Under the pieces are notes generated by a model. The model worked only from the letters and a program-made list of their open reading frames with translations. It made no database searches and was not told the DNA's origin. Positions 1 through 8,671 of a stretch of 64,000 nucleotides of DNA are shown piece by piece; positions within the stretch are counted from its first letter, which is position 1, and every line of letters starts with the position of its first letter. A program made the position numbers and the translations under genes. The stretch lies in contig CBDFMI010000006.1 in assembly GCA_965249615.1 (NCBI GenBank), positions 62,001-126,000 of the forward strand, given 5' to 3'. Origin of the DNA: G963555815 sp965249615 [NCBI: bacterium]. Its GTDB lineage: Bacteria > UBA8248 > JACPRG01.

Positions 1-40
1 CCGGTGGTTTGCGCGAAGAGGGGTCCGCCTCGCGCAGGCC

Positions 41-1714
41 ATGGGAATCGCGGTAGCCCTCGTGGCCATCTCTTCCATTTCGGCCCTGGGTTTCTTCGGG
101 AACGTGGAGCCGCTTCACCGGGATCAGAGGTGGCGGAGTGTGGCACCAAAATTTTCAGAGGCCCCGAACGTCATCGTCATCCTGGTGGATACGCTTCGGG
201 CCGACCACCTCTCGGCTTATGGATACGAACGGTCCACCTCACCCGTCTTCGACGCCCTCGCTAAAGAAGGGGTCCTCTTCGAGAACGCCTATTCCCATGC
301 CAGCTGGACCATCCCTTCCATCGCGACGCTCTTCACCTCCGTCCAGGAGTCCATTCACAGGATGACCCATGTGGCCCACGCCCTTCCGGATGAGTCCCTC
401 ACCCTGGCCGAGATCCTGCGTAACTCCGGTTACACGACGGCTTTTATTTCTTCCAATGAATTTGTCTCACGCCAGCAAAACTACACCCAGGGATTTGACT
501 ATATCCTCCAAACGAACACTCTTTATGAGCGCCTCCATACCCGAAACTTTCAGCCCCCTTACCGCCTCTACCTCTTCAAGCTCCTCACCCGCCTCCCCCC
601 CTGGGTCTTTGACCTCCTCGACCGGTGGGTGAATCTACGCCTGGAGTACCTCATCAATGAGGCGGGCGCGAACCGAAAAGGTCTTTTTAGGCCCATCGAC
701 CCTCTAGAGGGTGCCGACCGCGTGGGCAAGGCTGACTGGATGTATGAATACGCGCGGGGCTACCTGGACCACATGCTGGACCAGCAGGGGTATGACCCAG
801 GGCAAAACAAATTCTTTCTCTACCTTCATTATTTTGACCCTCACGACCCTTATCGCGCCCCGGCTCGCTACCAGAAACTCTTTGATCCGGATTATGAGGG
901 GGAGTACGAGGAGATCCCCCCAGATATCTGGACCCCAACACCTTTAGACCCCCGAAAGCTTCAGAACATGGTGGCCCAGTACGATGGGGAGATCCGCTTC
1001 TTTGACACCTATCTGAACGAGCTCGTCCGTTTCCTGAAGACGCGGGGTCTTTATGACGAAACCCTTATCATCATCACCTCAGACCACGGGGAGGCCTTCT
1101 TTGAGCACAAGAACTATAAGCACGGGGGGACGGTCTTTGACGAGGAGGTCAAGATCCCCCTCTTCATGAGATTCCCTGGCGCCATCCCGGAAGGACTGAG
1201 GATTTCTGATCTGGCGGGTCTCATCGACGTCACGCCGACGATCCTGGACATCCTGGGGATCGAAATGTCGGCAGACGGAAAAGAGTTTCAGGGGAATTCC
1301 CTTCTCCCCGTCATCCAAGGGAAGGCCCGCCGAGGAGAGCTTTATGGCGAGATAACTCCCATCGTAAATGACACAACCCCAGAGGCAGCGGCAGAGGGCA
1401 CAACCTCTCTCGCCTTCTTCGTCTCATTGGACCCGAACGGGCAAAAATTCAAACTCATCTCGAAATACAAAGGGGCGCTCTTTGATACGCAAGACCTGAC
1501 ATTGAAGGGGAGTTTACTCTTTGATCTGTCGAAGGATCGAAAGGAGAGAGAGGATCTCTATGAGCGGGACGGCGCCCTTCCCCAGGCCATAGAGAATCGC
1601 CTAACAGACCGGCAGCAAGAAATCTGGGCCCGGGCGAGACTTGCGGCCCCGGAGGCCGTCGAGCTTGACCCCGAGACCCTAGAGCGTCTGAAATCCCTCG
1701 GGTATATCAAATAA
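41..1714 (+). CDS. Sulfatase-family (alkaline phosphatase superfamily) membrane-anchored hydrolase
   Basis: The protein has about 557 residues with a hydrophobic N-terminal segment (residues 3-20) and then a sulfatase/phosphodiesterase fold. The metal-binding start NVIVILVDTLRADH lies at residues 43-56, and the second metal motif SDHGEAFFEH lies near residue 346. At the nucleophile position the motif reads SWTIPS, with Thr90 where true sulfatases have the Cys or Ser that becomes formylglycine. This fits the phosphatase or phosphotransferase-like members better than a classical sulfatase. The frame stays open to the left edge, so the true start may lie outside the window and the membrane anchor could be longer. 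The substrate cannot be predicted. Confidence 0.85.
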   Translation: MGIAVALVAISSISALGFFGNVEPLHRDQRWRSVAPKFSEAPNVIVILVDTLRADHLSAYGYERSTSPVFDALAKEGVLFENAYSHASWTIPSIATLFTSVQESIHRMTHVAHALPDESLTLAEILRNSGYTTAFISSNEFVSRQQNYTQGFDYILQTNTLYERLHTRNFQPPYRLYLFKLLTRLPPWVFDLLDRWVNLRLEYLINEAGANRKGLFRPIDPLEGADRVGKADWMYEYARGYLDHMLDQQGYDPGQNKFFLYLHYFDPHDPYRAPARYQKLFDPDYEGEYEEIPPDIWTPTPLDPRKLQNMVAQYDGEIRFFDTYLNELVRFLKTRGLYDETLIIITSDHGEAFFEHKNYKHGGTVFDEEVKIPLFMRFPGAIPEGLRISDLAGLIDVTPTILDILGIEMSADGKEFQGNSLLPVIQGKARRGELYGEITPIVNDTTPEAAAEGTTSLAFFVSLDPNGQKFKLISKYKGALFDTQDLTLKGSLLFDLSKDRKEREDLYERDGALPQAIENRLTDRQQEIWARARLAAPEAVELDPETLERLKSLGYIK

Positions 1715-1777
1715 TTCCCTTTTAAACAGAATTAGAATCCTGCGGATCCAGTAGACGCCGAATAGCTCCCTGCACCT

Positions 1778-2596
1778 TCACCGGGGGAACTGGCCGAGGG
1801 CGCCGAGGCGAAAAAGGGCGAAGTCGTACTTGACCGGATCATCCGGGTCGAAAGAACGAAGGGTGGCCGTCACGTCCTCCGCCATCCGCCAGGAGGGGCT
1901 TTTTAGATCGGTCAGGCCGAGATGGCGGGAAACCCTCGCCACATGCACATCGAGGGGGATGATGAGCTTCGCCGGCGAGACGGTCTTCCACTGGCCGAAA
2001 TCAAGCCCATCCTCCCTTCGAACCATCCATCGAAGAAAGAGATTGAGGCGTTTGCAGGCGCTTCCGCTCTCGGGCGATGGAAGGAAGTAGCGGACCCCCA
2101 CCCCGGGCGGGAGTTTTCGTTTCCCATTTCGGTAAAAAGGCCCCTGGTCCAGGGACAGAAGATTTTGGACGAAGCGGCTCAGGGCCGGGCCGACGGTCGG
2201 CTCCTTGGGCCGGTATCCCTGAAGGAAGAAACGTCCCAGCGAGCCCGCCTCTCCGATGGCCTGCTGCAAATAGTAGATGAGGCAGGCCAGATCTTCCCCC
2301 CGGTTGAAGCGGTGATAGAAACCCGAAAATTTTCGGGCGTCCCGCCTCGGTGAAAACCCCATCACAAACTCATGGGGTCTTGCCCCCCCTTTCTGCATCA
2401 GGGCAAGGGCCCAATGGAGGCTTTTTAGGATCTGGTCTACATGGCCGTAAGCGAGGGCCGAGGCGAGAAAACCCACCACCTCCCGGTCTTTAGGGCGGCG
2501 GTAACGGTGGACGACCTCCAAGGGGTCGGGCGACAAAAACCGCCGATCGAAGGTCCGGTAAAGAGAATCAAGCTGGTCCTTGAGAGAGACATTCAA
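1778..2596 (-). CDS. TIGR02757 family protein (DUF2400)
   Basis: The 272-residue protein opens with a [21 protein letters not shown] stretch and contains [20 protein letters not shown], both hallmarks of the TIGR02757/DUF2400 family as I recall it. The length is usual for the family. No biochemical function is established. The ATG overlaps the stop of the upstream dtd gene by 4 bp (ATGA), so the two are probably co-translated. The C-terminal region ([17 protein letters not shown]) has a helical look typical of the family. The family call is firm; the role is unknown. Confidence 0.85.
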   Translation of the reverse strand: MNVSLKDQLDSLYRTFDRRFLSPDPLEVVHRYRRPKDREVVGFLASALAYGHVDQILKSLHWALALMQKGGARPHEFVMGFSPRRDARKFSGFYHRFNRGEDLACLIYYLQQAIGEAGSLGRFFLQGYRPKEPTVGPALSRFVQNLLSLDQGPFYRNGKRKLPPGVGVRYFLPSPESGSACKRLNLFLRWMVRREDGLDFGQWKTVSPAKLIIPLDVHVARVSRHLGLTDLKSPSWRMAEDVTATLRSFDPDDPVKYDFALFRLGALGQFPR

Positions 2597-3036
2597 GATC
2601 CGCTCTCCAGAAGGAGAGTGACAGGGCCCTGGTTCGTGAGCTCGACATCCATGCGGGCTCCGAAGACCCCTGTCTTCGTCGGGACCCCCTCGGCGCGAAG
2701 GGCCTCAACAAAACCCTCATAGAGCCTCTCGGCGAGAGACGGCTGGGCGGCTTGGATGAAAGAGGGGCGTCTTCCCTTTCGGCAGTCCCCGTAGAGGGTG
2801 AACTGGGAAACGACGAGGGCCTCTCCCTGAACCTCCAGGAGAGAGCGGTTGAGCTTCCCCGCCTCGTCCTCGAAGATCCGAAGGTGAGCAATTTTTTGGG
2901 CCAGAAAGGTGGCGTCCTTCTCCTCATCTCCCTCCCGGACGCCCAAGAGGACGAGAAGGCCCGGACCGATGGCGGCTCGGCCCTCCTGGGACACCAGGAC
3001 GGCGGCCCGGGCAACCCTCTGGACGACTGCTCTCAT
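2593..3036 (-). CDS. dtd: D-aminoacyl-tRNA deacylase
   Basis: The 147-residue protein matches DTD from end to end. It starts [13 protein letters not shown], contains the catalytic-pocket signature [19 protein letters not shown] near residues 75-93, and ends with the second conserved strand [19 protein letters not shown] (cross-subunit GP/NxGP motif). DTD removes D-amino acids, and glycine from tRNA-Ala, in the cytoplasm as a proofreading step. Length is standard. It overlaps the following TIGR02757 gene by 4 bp. Confidence 0.96.
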   Translation of the reverse strand: MRAVVQRVARAAVLVSQEGRAAIGPGLLVLLGVREGDEEKDATFLAQKIAHLRIFEDEAGKLNRSLLEVQGEALVVSQFTLYGDCRKGRRPSFIQAAQPSLAERLYEGFVEALRAEGVPTKTGVFGARMDVELTNQGPVTLLLESGS

Positions 3037-3097
3037 TCACCCTCCACCCCGCAAAAAAACCTGGCGGGGACGGCACCCCCTCAGGGGTGATCTGGGC

Positions 3098-3751
3098 TCA
3101 GTTGAACGATGCCACCTCCCCTTTCAGGAAGGAGGTGAGGAGCCGGACTCGCTCCCGGACCGTGGGGGCCTGCAATAAATCCTGCTTCTTATAGACATCT
3201 ATATCCAGGACCGAGGCAAGGTAGTTCGAGAGGTCCACGGGACTCTCCAAGAGGTTCACCTGGGACAGGATATTTTGTCGCATCTCCTCCGGCTTCTTTT
3301 CGAGGCTCCTGCGAAAGAGCTCAAGCATGTGGTCGGTCGCCATCCCCAAGGCGGGCGAATCCTCCCACTCCTCCTCCAGAATCTCGATCTCACCGATGAG
3401 GTAGGGTTTTTGCTGGACGAAGGATTTTACGCGGTACCGGCTCAGGCCCCGAAGGACGATGTCCATGTTGCCCCCGGGGTGCTTCAAAACATGCGTGATG
3501 ACCCCCAACCCGCCAACGTCAAAGTAGTCGATCTCCGCCCTTTCCCATCCTTCTCTGAGGAGGATCATCCCCAGGTAGTGCTCCCCCCTCAGGCAGTCAT
3601 TCACCATCCTCCGGTATCGGGTCTCAAAGATGTGGAGAGGGAGCATCATGTTGGGGAAGAGGACCACGCTGGGGAGGGGGAAGATGGGGATCTGAGAAGG
3701 AGAGCGGCTCTCGTGGGTGAACTCTTGCTCTGGAAAGATGTCCTCGGCCAT
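3098..3751 (-). CDS. LON peptidase substrate-binding domain protein
   Basis: The protein of about 217 residues is essentially a single Lon N-terminal (LAN/PUA-like) domain, without ATPase or protease parts. The diagnostic opening IPIFPLPSVVLFPNMMLPLHIFE is followed by RYRRMVNDCL and HYLGMILL. Such stand-alone domains are common in bacteria and are thought to bind protein substrates; the exact role is unknown. The frame is open further upstream to 3811, but the methionine at 3751 gives the length and start expected for the family. No strong ribosome binding site marks either start. Confidence 0.85.
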   Translation of the reverse strand: MAEDIFPEQEFTHESRSPSQIPIFPLPSVVLFPNMMLPLHIFETRYRRMVNDCLRGEHYLGMILLREGWERAEIDYFDVGGLGVITHVLKHPGGNMDIVLRGLSRYRVKSFVQQKPYLIGEIEILEEEWEDSPALGMATDHMLELFRRSLEKKPEEMRQNILSQVNLLESPVDLSNYLASVLDIDVYKKQDLLQAPTVRERVRLLTSFLKGEVASFN

Positions 3752-3834
3752 CGCCCTACAGTCAACACGATGTAAGATTACTTGCGTTTCCCTAACGGGT
3801 CCGGAGAGCACTAGCCCAAGACGTCGGGCTTCGC

Positions 3835-5322
3835 TCAGTTCCCCTGTGTCAGCCCCAGCCTCTGCCGCATCTCCTGTTCGCGGGTCGCAAACTCGGTGGC
3901 CTGCTCCAGCCTCCCCATCTGCTGGTAGAGACCGGTCATGTTGCTGAGGGTCTTAATGATGTTCGGGTGATCGGGCCCCACCCTTCTCTCGAGAATGCCG
4001 AGCGCACGCCGGTAGAGGGGCTCGGCCTTCGCGTAGTCGCCCTGGGACTGATAGAGCCCGGCCAGGTTGTTAAGGCCCGTGGCCACTTCGGTATGCTCGA
4101 GACCAAAGGCTTGCTCAAGGATGCCGAGCGCACGCCGGTAGAGGGGCTCAGCCTCGACGAGGCGTTGCTGGGCCTTGTAGATCAAGGCCAAGTCGTTGAG
4201 GCCCGTGGCCACCTGGGGGTGCCCTGTCCCCAGGGCTTTCTCCCAAATGCTGAGCGCACGCTGATTGAGCGGTTCGGCTTCATCGTAGCGGCCCTGGATC
4301 CGGTGTAGTTTGGCCAACTCATTGAGCCTCACGGCCACCTCAGGATGCTCAGGCCCGAAGGCCCCCTCCATGATGGACAAGGCGCGCTGGTGAAGGATCA
4401 CGGCCGTCCTGAAGTTGTTTTGCGCCTGAGAGAGCTCGGCCATATGGATCAGGCTCCGGCCCACCTGGGGATGCTCGCGGCCAAAGGCCTGCTCTCGGAT
4501 GGCAAGCGCGCGCTGGTAGAGCGGCTCGGCCGCGTCGAAGCCCCCCCGGGCCTCGTAGGCACCAGCCAGCTTGTCGAGGGCGCTGGCCACATGGGGATGA
4601 TTTAGTCCGAAAGCTTTCTGGACAATGACCAGCGATCTTCGGTAGATCCGTTCGGCTTCACTGTGGCGGCCCTGCGCTTCGTAAACCGAGCCCAGTCCGT
4701 TGAGGATCCCGCCCGCAAATGGGTGCTCGGGGGAGAGGTCTTTCTCGACAATGGCCAGCGCCCTCTCATAGAGAGGCTCGGCCTCGTTGTAGGCGCCCTG
4801 GGCGCGGTAGACCTCGGCCAGGTTGTTGAGGCTCTCGGCCACCAGGCCATGTTCAGGACCCAGGGTCTCCTCGCGGACGGTGAGCGCACGTTCGTAGAGC
4901 GGCTCAGCCTCGGCGTAGCGACGCCGGGCATGATAGAGGGTGGCCAGGTTGTTCAGGCTTTCGGCGACATCGGAATGATCGGGTCCAAGGGCCTCCTCAC
5001 GAATAGCGAGCGCGCGCTCGTGGAGCGGCTGCGATTCCTCGTAGTTGCCCTGAACGTCATACACCCCGCCCAGGTTGTTGAGGCTCTTGGCCACATCGGG
5101 ATGGTCGGGACCGAGGGCCTCCTCGCGGAGACCCAAAGCGCGCCTCGCAAAGAAGGCCGCCTGTACATAATCTCCCTCTTCGTAGAGGTGTATCACCTCC
5201 GCATCGAGCTGCGTCGCTTCCTCAAGGGCTTCCGAGTTTTTGCCTGAGTCTGAACAGGACGAAAGAAAAAGCAGACCCGCAATAAACAGGGGGGCCGTGA
5301 GGCTCCTTCGCAGAAAATCCAT
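3835..5322 (-). CDS. TPR-repeat lipoprotein (kinesin-light-chain-like repeats)
   Basis: The chosen ATG gives a clean lipoprotein signal peptide: a short basic stretch, a hydrophobic core and the lipobox LFLSSC. An AAGGG ribosome binding site lies about 9 nt upstream. The mature part is about ten tandem 42-residue TPR units of the TPR_10/TPR_12 type, each with a variant of GPxHPxVAxxLNNLA. The repeats are very regular at both DNA and protein level. The protein is predicted to sit on the periplasmic side of a membrane as a protein-binding scaffold. The partner is unknown. An upstream in-frame ATG at 5454 would destroy the signal peptide and overlap the neighbouring amidohydrolase gene, so I reject it. 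Confidence 0.85.
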   Translation of the reverse strand: MDFLRRSLTAPLFIAGLLFLSSCSDSGKNSEALEEATQLDAEVIHLYEEGDYVQAAFFARRALGLREEALGPDHPDVAKSLNNLGGVYDVQGNYEESQPLHERALAIREEALGPDHSDVAESLNNLATLYHARRRYAEAEPLYERALTVREETLGPEHGLVAESLNNLAEVYRAQGAYNEAEPLYERALAIVEKDLSPEHPFAGGILNGLGSVYEAQGRHSEAERIYRRSLVIVQKAFGLNHPHVASALDKLAGAYEARGGFDAAEPLYQRALAIREQAFGREHPQVGRSLIHMAELSQAQNNFRTAVILHQRALSIMEGAFGPEHPEVAVRLNELAKLHRIQGRYDEAEPLNQRALSIWEKALGTGHPQVATGLNDLALIYKAQQRLVEAEPLYRRALGILEQAFGLEHTEVATGLNNLAGLYQSQGDYAKAEPLYRRALGILERRVGPDHPNIIKTLSNMTGLYQQMGRLEQATEFATREQEMRQRLGLTQGN

Positions 5323-5375
5323 GGCATTACCCTTCACAGGATTGGGCCAAGACCGTAGATTCAAGACTACGCTCA

Positions 5376-6905
5376 TTATAATACAAATTGACGCCCAGAA
5401 ATTTTCCCTCTCTTGAGGACCTGTCGCCGCCACTCCTCTCCCAGGGAACGGCAAGCCTCGCGGTGCATGGAGAGGAGGTGGGGCCTTAGACTTTCCGCCC
5501 AGGCCGTCGCCTCCTTCTCATGGCCTCTCAGCCGCGACCCGATCCCCTCCATGCCCTCCCGAAGACCCTCCTCGTCGATGCCCAGGACTTTCCCATCCTT
5601 CATCACAACCTCGCCATCGACAAGGGCGGTGCGGACCGAGTCTCCGTGTTCGTTGAAAACCACCTGGGAGAGCGGGTCGAGGGAGGGGAGATAGTTCCAG
5701 GACCGGTCCAGGAGGATCAGATCGGCGCGCTTTCCAGGCTCGATAGATCCAAGCTCTTCCTGACCCAGCACCGCGGCCCCTCCGCGAGTCGCCATCCGAA
5801 GGACCTCTGCGGGCCCAATCCAGTCTTCTGGCTCTACCGTCGTCACGTTATGGATGAGGGCGGCGAGTCTCACCTGGTCAAAGACGCTTCCGGAATCGCT
5901 CGAGTCCCCTCCATCCACGCCAAGGCCCACCGGGATCCCGGCCGAGAGCATCTTTCGAAGGGGAGCGATCCCACTTCCCAGCTTCAGGTTCGAGGCGGGG
6001 TTATGGACAACGCGGGCCGACCGCTTCCCAAGAAGTGAAACTTCGTCGTCACTCAACCACACACAGTGGGCAAAGGAGGTGCGCTCCGAAAGCAGGCCGA
6101 GCCGGTCCAGATGCTCAACGTAAGATCCGCCATAGGATTTTTTGGCGTGACAGACCTGGACCCGAGTCTCCAGAAGGTGGGTGTGGAAGAGGACGTCGTG
6201 GCGCTCCATGAGGTCCCGGCATCCCGCCAGGAGGGCGTCCGAGCAGCGCTGAGGCGCCGAGGGCCCAAGCCCGGGGCGCACCCGTCCCCCCTGCCAGCTT
6301 TTCTTGACGAAGTCCCCGGCCCACTCTAGGAGGGCCTCTGTCTGGGGCGGCTTTTCGGCCTCCAGCCTCGCTCGAAGACCGGACGGAAGAGAGGAAAGGT
6401 TAAGAGGCAGGGTGTCCCGCATGGCCCGGTCCTGGAGCATGGGGGTCAGGACAGCCCTCACGCCGGTCGTTTGAAAGGCCCGAAGCGCCGCCTCCACCCA
6501 GGCGGGGTCGGGCTGGGAACCCGCCGAAAAATGATGCAGGACGGAGGTCCCTCCGTGCCGGAGCATCTCTGCGCAGGCGAACGTCAGGGCCGTCTCCATC
6601 TCCTCGGGGGAGAGGGAGAGGTAGTGGAAGACGCTGTCTTTGTAGGGTAGCCAGACCTCCATGGGAAGACCGTGGTGCATGCTTCGCTGGACCAGCTCTT
6701 CCAGGTGGCAGTGGGCGTTGGTGAGGCCTGGAAGGACGATCCCCCCCTGGCAGTCGATCCGCTCTTTCACATCGAATCCAGCGAGGTCCACCTCCACGCC
6801 CACGGAGACGACCTCCCCATTCTGAACGAGGATAGACCCGCGGGGGAAGATGTCCCCCCGGTCATTGAGGGTCAGGACAAAACCGTTTTCCAGCAGGAGG
6901 GCCAT
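5376..6905 (-). CDS. Amidohydrolase family protein (SsnA / chlorohydrolase / MTA-SAH deaminase type)
   Basis: The 509-residue protein is a metal-dependent TIM-barrel amidohydrolase. It has the beta-sandwich start LLENGFVLTLNDRG, then GGIVLPGLTNAHCHLEE with the metal ligands H65 and H67. Further histidines lie in HTHLLETRVQ and SFAHCVWLSDDE, and the late metal aspartate in GLGVDGGDSSDSG. The order fits the ATZ/TRZ, guanine deaminase and methylthioadenosine/S-adenosylhomocysteine deaminase branch. The family acts on amino-purines or s-triazines; the substrate here is not predictable. The C-terminal 60 residues are helical and less conserved. It lies upstream of the TPR lipoprotein with a 53-bp gap. 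Confidence 0.88.
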   Translation of the reverse strand: MALLLENGFVLTLNDRGDIFPRGSILVQNGEVVSVGVEVDLAGFDVKERIDCQGGIVLPGLTNAHCHLEELVQRSMHHGLPMEVWLPYKDSVFHYLSLSPEEMETALTFACAEMLRHGGTSVLHHFSAGSQPDPAWVEAALRAFQTTGVRAVLTPMLQDRAMRDTLPLNLSSLPSGLRARLEAEKPPQTEALLEWAGDFVKKSWQGGRVRPGLGPSAPQRCSDALLAGCRDLMERHDVLFHTHLLETRVQVCHAKKSYGGSYVEHLDRLGLLSERTSFAHCVWLSDDEVSLLGKRSARVVHNPASNLKLGSGIAPLRKMLSAGIPVGLGVDGGDSSDSGSVFDQVRLAALIHNVTTVEPEDWIGPAEVLRMATRGGAAVLGQEELGSIEPGKRADLILLDRSWNYLPSLDPLSQVVFNEHGDSVRTALVDGEVVMKDGKVLGIDEEGLREGMEGIGSRLRGHEKEATAWAESLRPHLLSMHREACRSLGEEWRRQVLKRGKISGRQFVL

Positions 6906-7071
6906 AAGATTCTGATGTGTACCGGTCAGGGGGTTTTTGAGACGGCCCTAAGGCCCTTTACCCCCTTCATCCTTCGATGTAGCATACCGTGTAGCACAAA
7001 AAGGTGTTTATTCGGAGCGAAATCGTTCCGCAAGGGCATTGGCTTTCGACTCACATGGTGGAGTTTTCAGG

Positions 7072-8289
7072 GTGAAGCCGTCCAAGACTCGGGCGGGGGT
7101 CGGGCTATCAGGAGAGCAGGACACCGAGGTGGCGGCCCGGGAGGCCATCCACCTCGCTATGAATCGGGCCGGCATCGAACGGGCCGATTTCGTCGTTCTC
7201 TTCGCCACCCCTCACCACTTCGCCCAGTACCGTCCCCTGATGAAGTGGGTTCAGGAGGAGACCGGGGCCAAGCAGGTCGCTGGGTGCAGCGGTTACGGCG
7301 TCCTGACCTCTGACGGGGAGATCGAGGACGCCCCCGGGATCGCCATCCTGGCCGTGGCCTCTGATCAGATCTCCGCCCATTCCTTCCTCTGCCATCCCCT
7401 GAGGGGCCGGGGACACGTGGTGGGGGAGGAGATCGCAAAAAGGGCCCAAGAAAACCTTCCGGACGGGTCAGACCCCCTTGTCCTCCTCCTGCCAGACACC
7501 TACCGCCTTCAGCCTGAGCCCCTGTTTGAGTCCCTTCAGGAGATTCTAGGGCCCGTCCCCATCGTGGGAGGCGGCGCCTCGGAAGACGGCTCGCAGGGGA
7601 GGACTTACCAGTTCTGCGACGGCCAGGTGGAGTCCGACGCTGTGTCGGGACTTATCTTCAAGGGAACCTTTAGCGCAGACATTCACATGACCCAGGCCTG
7701 CCGCCCGCTGGGAGATCCCTGGGTGGTGACCCGGGCGGATCGCAACGTCATTTATGAGCTGGGGGGCCGACCCGCCCTTGAAGTGCTTTCCGAGACGACC
7801 GGGGAGTCCCTGGTGGAGAATCCCCAGCTGGCCCTCACTAAGGTTTTCGTCGGTCTCCCCAAAGACCCGGACGACATGAAACTGGAGCGGGGGAGCTACC
7901 TCGTCAGGAACATTGTCGGCGTGGACCCTGAGTCGGGGGCCATCGGGATTCCGGAGCCCGTCTCGATGGGCCAAGTCATCTATCTCACCCTCAGGGAGGG
8001 AGAGGGGGCCCGCCGGGACCTGGCCAAAATGGTGGATTCCCTTTCCTCGGACTCGTCCCGGCTTGGGCGGGGACCCGCGAGCTTCGGCTTTTATTTCAAC
8101 TGTGCGGGCCGGGGGAGCTCCTTGTACGGAAAGCCGTCAGTGGACGTTGAGACCATTCGGGAAAGGCTGGGAGATATTCCCATCATCGGGTTTTTTACAG
8201 GGGCCGAGATCGCCCCCATCCGTCAAAAGTTTTATCTCCACCAGTACTCCGGCGTCCTCGTTCTTTTCTCGGACATGGACACAGTTTAG
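7072..8289 (+). CDS. FIST domain protein (FIST N and FIST C)
   Basis: About 405 residues carry a FIST N domain (start TRAGVGLSGEQDTEVAAREA, then GAKQVAGCSGYGVLTSDGE) and a C-terminal FIST C domain ending in GFFTGAEIAPIRQKFYLHQYSGVLVLF, a very typical family ending. FIST proteins are thought to sense small ligands, possibly amino acids, and signal through partner proteins. No output domain is fused here. I prefer the GTG at 7072 because GGAG lies 8 nt upstream; a TTG at 7039 is also possible. The gene is divergent from the amidohydrolase. Confidence 0.88.
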   Translation: MKPSKTRAGVGLSGEQDTEVAAREAIHLAMNRAGIERADFVVLFATPHHFAQYRPLMKWVQEETGAKQVAGCSGYGVLTSDGEIEDAPGIAILAVASDQISAHSFLCHPLRGRGHVVGEEIAKRAQENLPDGSDPLVLLLPDTYRLQPEPLFESLQEILGPVPIVGGGASEDGSQGRTYQFCDGQVESDAVSGLIFKGTFSADIHMTQACRPLGDPWVVTRADRNVIYELGGRPALEVLSETTGESLVENPQLALTKVFVGLPKDPDDMKLERGSYLVRNIVGVDPESGAIGIPEPVSMGQVIYLTLREGEGARRDLAKMVDSLSSDSSRLGRGPASFGFYFNCAGRGSSLYGKPSVDVETIRERLGDIPIIGFFTGAEIAPIRQKFYLHQYSGVLVLFSDMDTV

Positions 8290-8307
8290 GCTTTTCAGGA
8301 GAAAAGA

Positions 8308-8335
8308 CGCCGGGTGGCTCCCGGCGCTAGGCCAA
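8308..8335 (+). terminator. Rho-independent terminator of the FIST gene
   Basis: A perfect 7-bp GC stem (CGCCGGG at 8308-8314, CCCGGCG at 8320-8326) with a 5-nt loop follows the FIST stop codon by 18 nt and leads, after ten more bases, into an AAAATTTTT tract. It may also serve the minus-strand SNase gene that ends nearby. Confidence 0.6.
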
Positions 8336-8374
8336 AATTTTTAGATGTGATTGCAGGATTCCACAAAATTCTTT

Positions 8375-8659
8375 CTAATTCTTAGTCCGTTTCTTTTTGT
8401 TCTTCGACTTTCGGTGATTCGTCGAATTCTGAGCTAAATAAACCCGGGCCACGGTCCGGCCGTAGTCATCTTCACCTACCGATTCAATCTCGACTGCCTT
8501 GCCCTCAATCAGATCCCGGAGGATTCGAGCGACGTTGATCGCTCCCGGTTGCCCATTCTTGGATGACTCTTCGCTTGCCAGCCTGACAGGGTTTTTGCGG
8601 CTCGCCGTCTTAAACGTATAGCCGTCAAGGACTTTTGTAACCCTCTCTAAGCGCCCCAG
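8375..8659 (-). CDS. Small SNase-like (thermonuclease family) protein with no standard start codon
   Basis: Downstream of nrdJ the same reading frame continues after the UAG stop. It encodes about 94 residues matching the short SNase-like family: VTKVLDGYTF, then KNPVRLASEES, then a helix ending in LIEGKAVEIE, then DDYGRTVARVYL, and a Lys-rich tail. Compared with active nucleases, the DGDT aspartate is Tyr, while the VRL arginine and the YGR arginine are kept. No ATG, GTG or TTG occurs in frame between the nrdJ stop and the domain; the CTG at 8657-8659 is the only near-cognate start, used here as a placeholder. It could start at CTG, be reached by UAG readthrough, or be a remnant. The domain assignment is solid, expression is not. 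Confidence 0.6.
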   Translation of the reverse strand: MGRLERVTKVLDGYTFKTASRKNPVRLASEESSKNGQPGAINVARILRDLIEGKAVEIESVGEDDYGRTVARVYLAQNSTNHRKSKNKKKRTKN

Positions 8660-8671
8660 TTCTCGTCCCCC

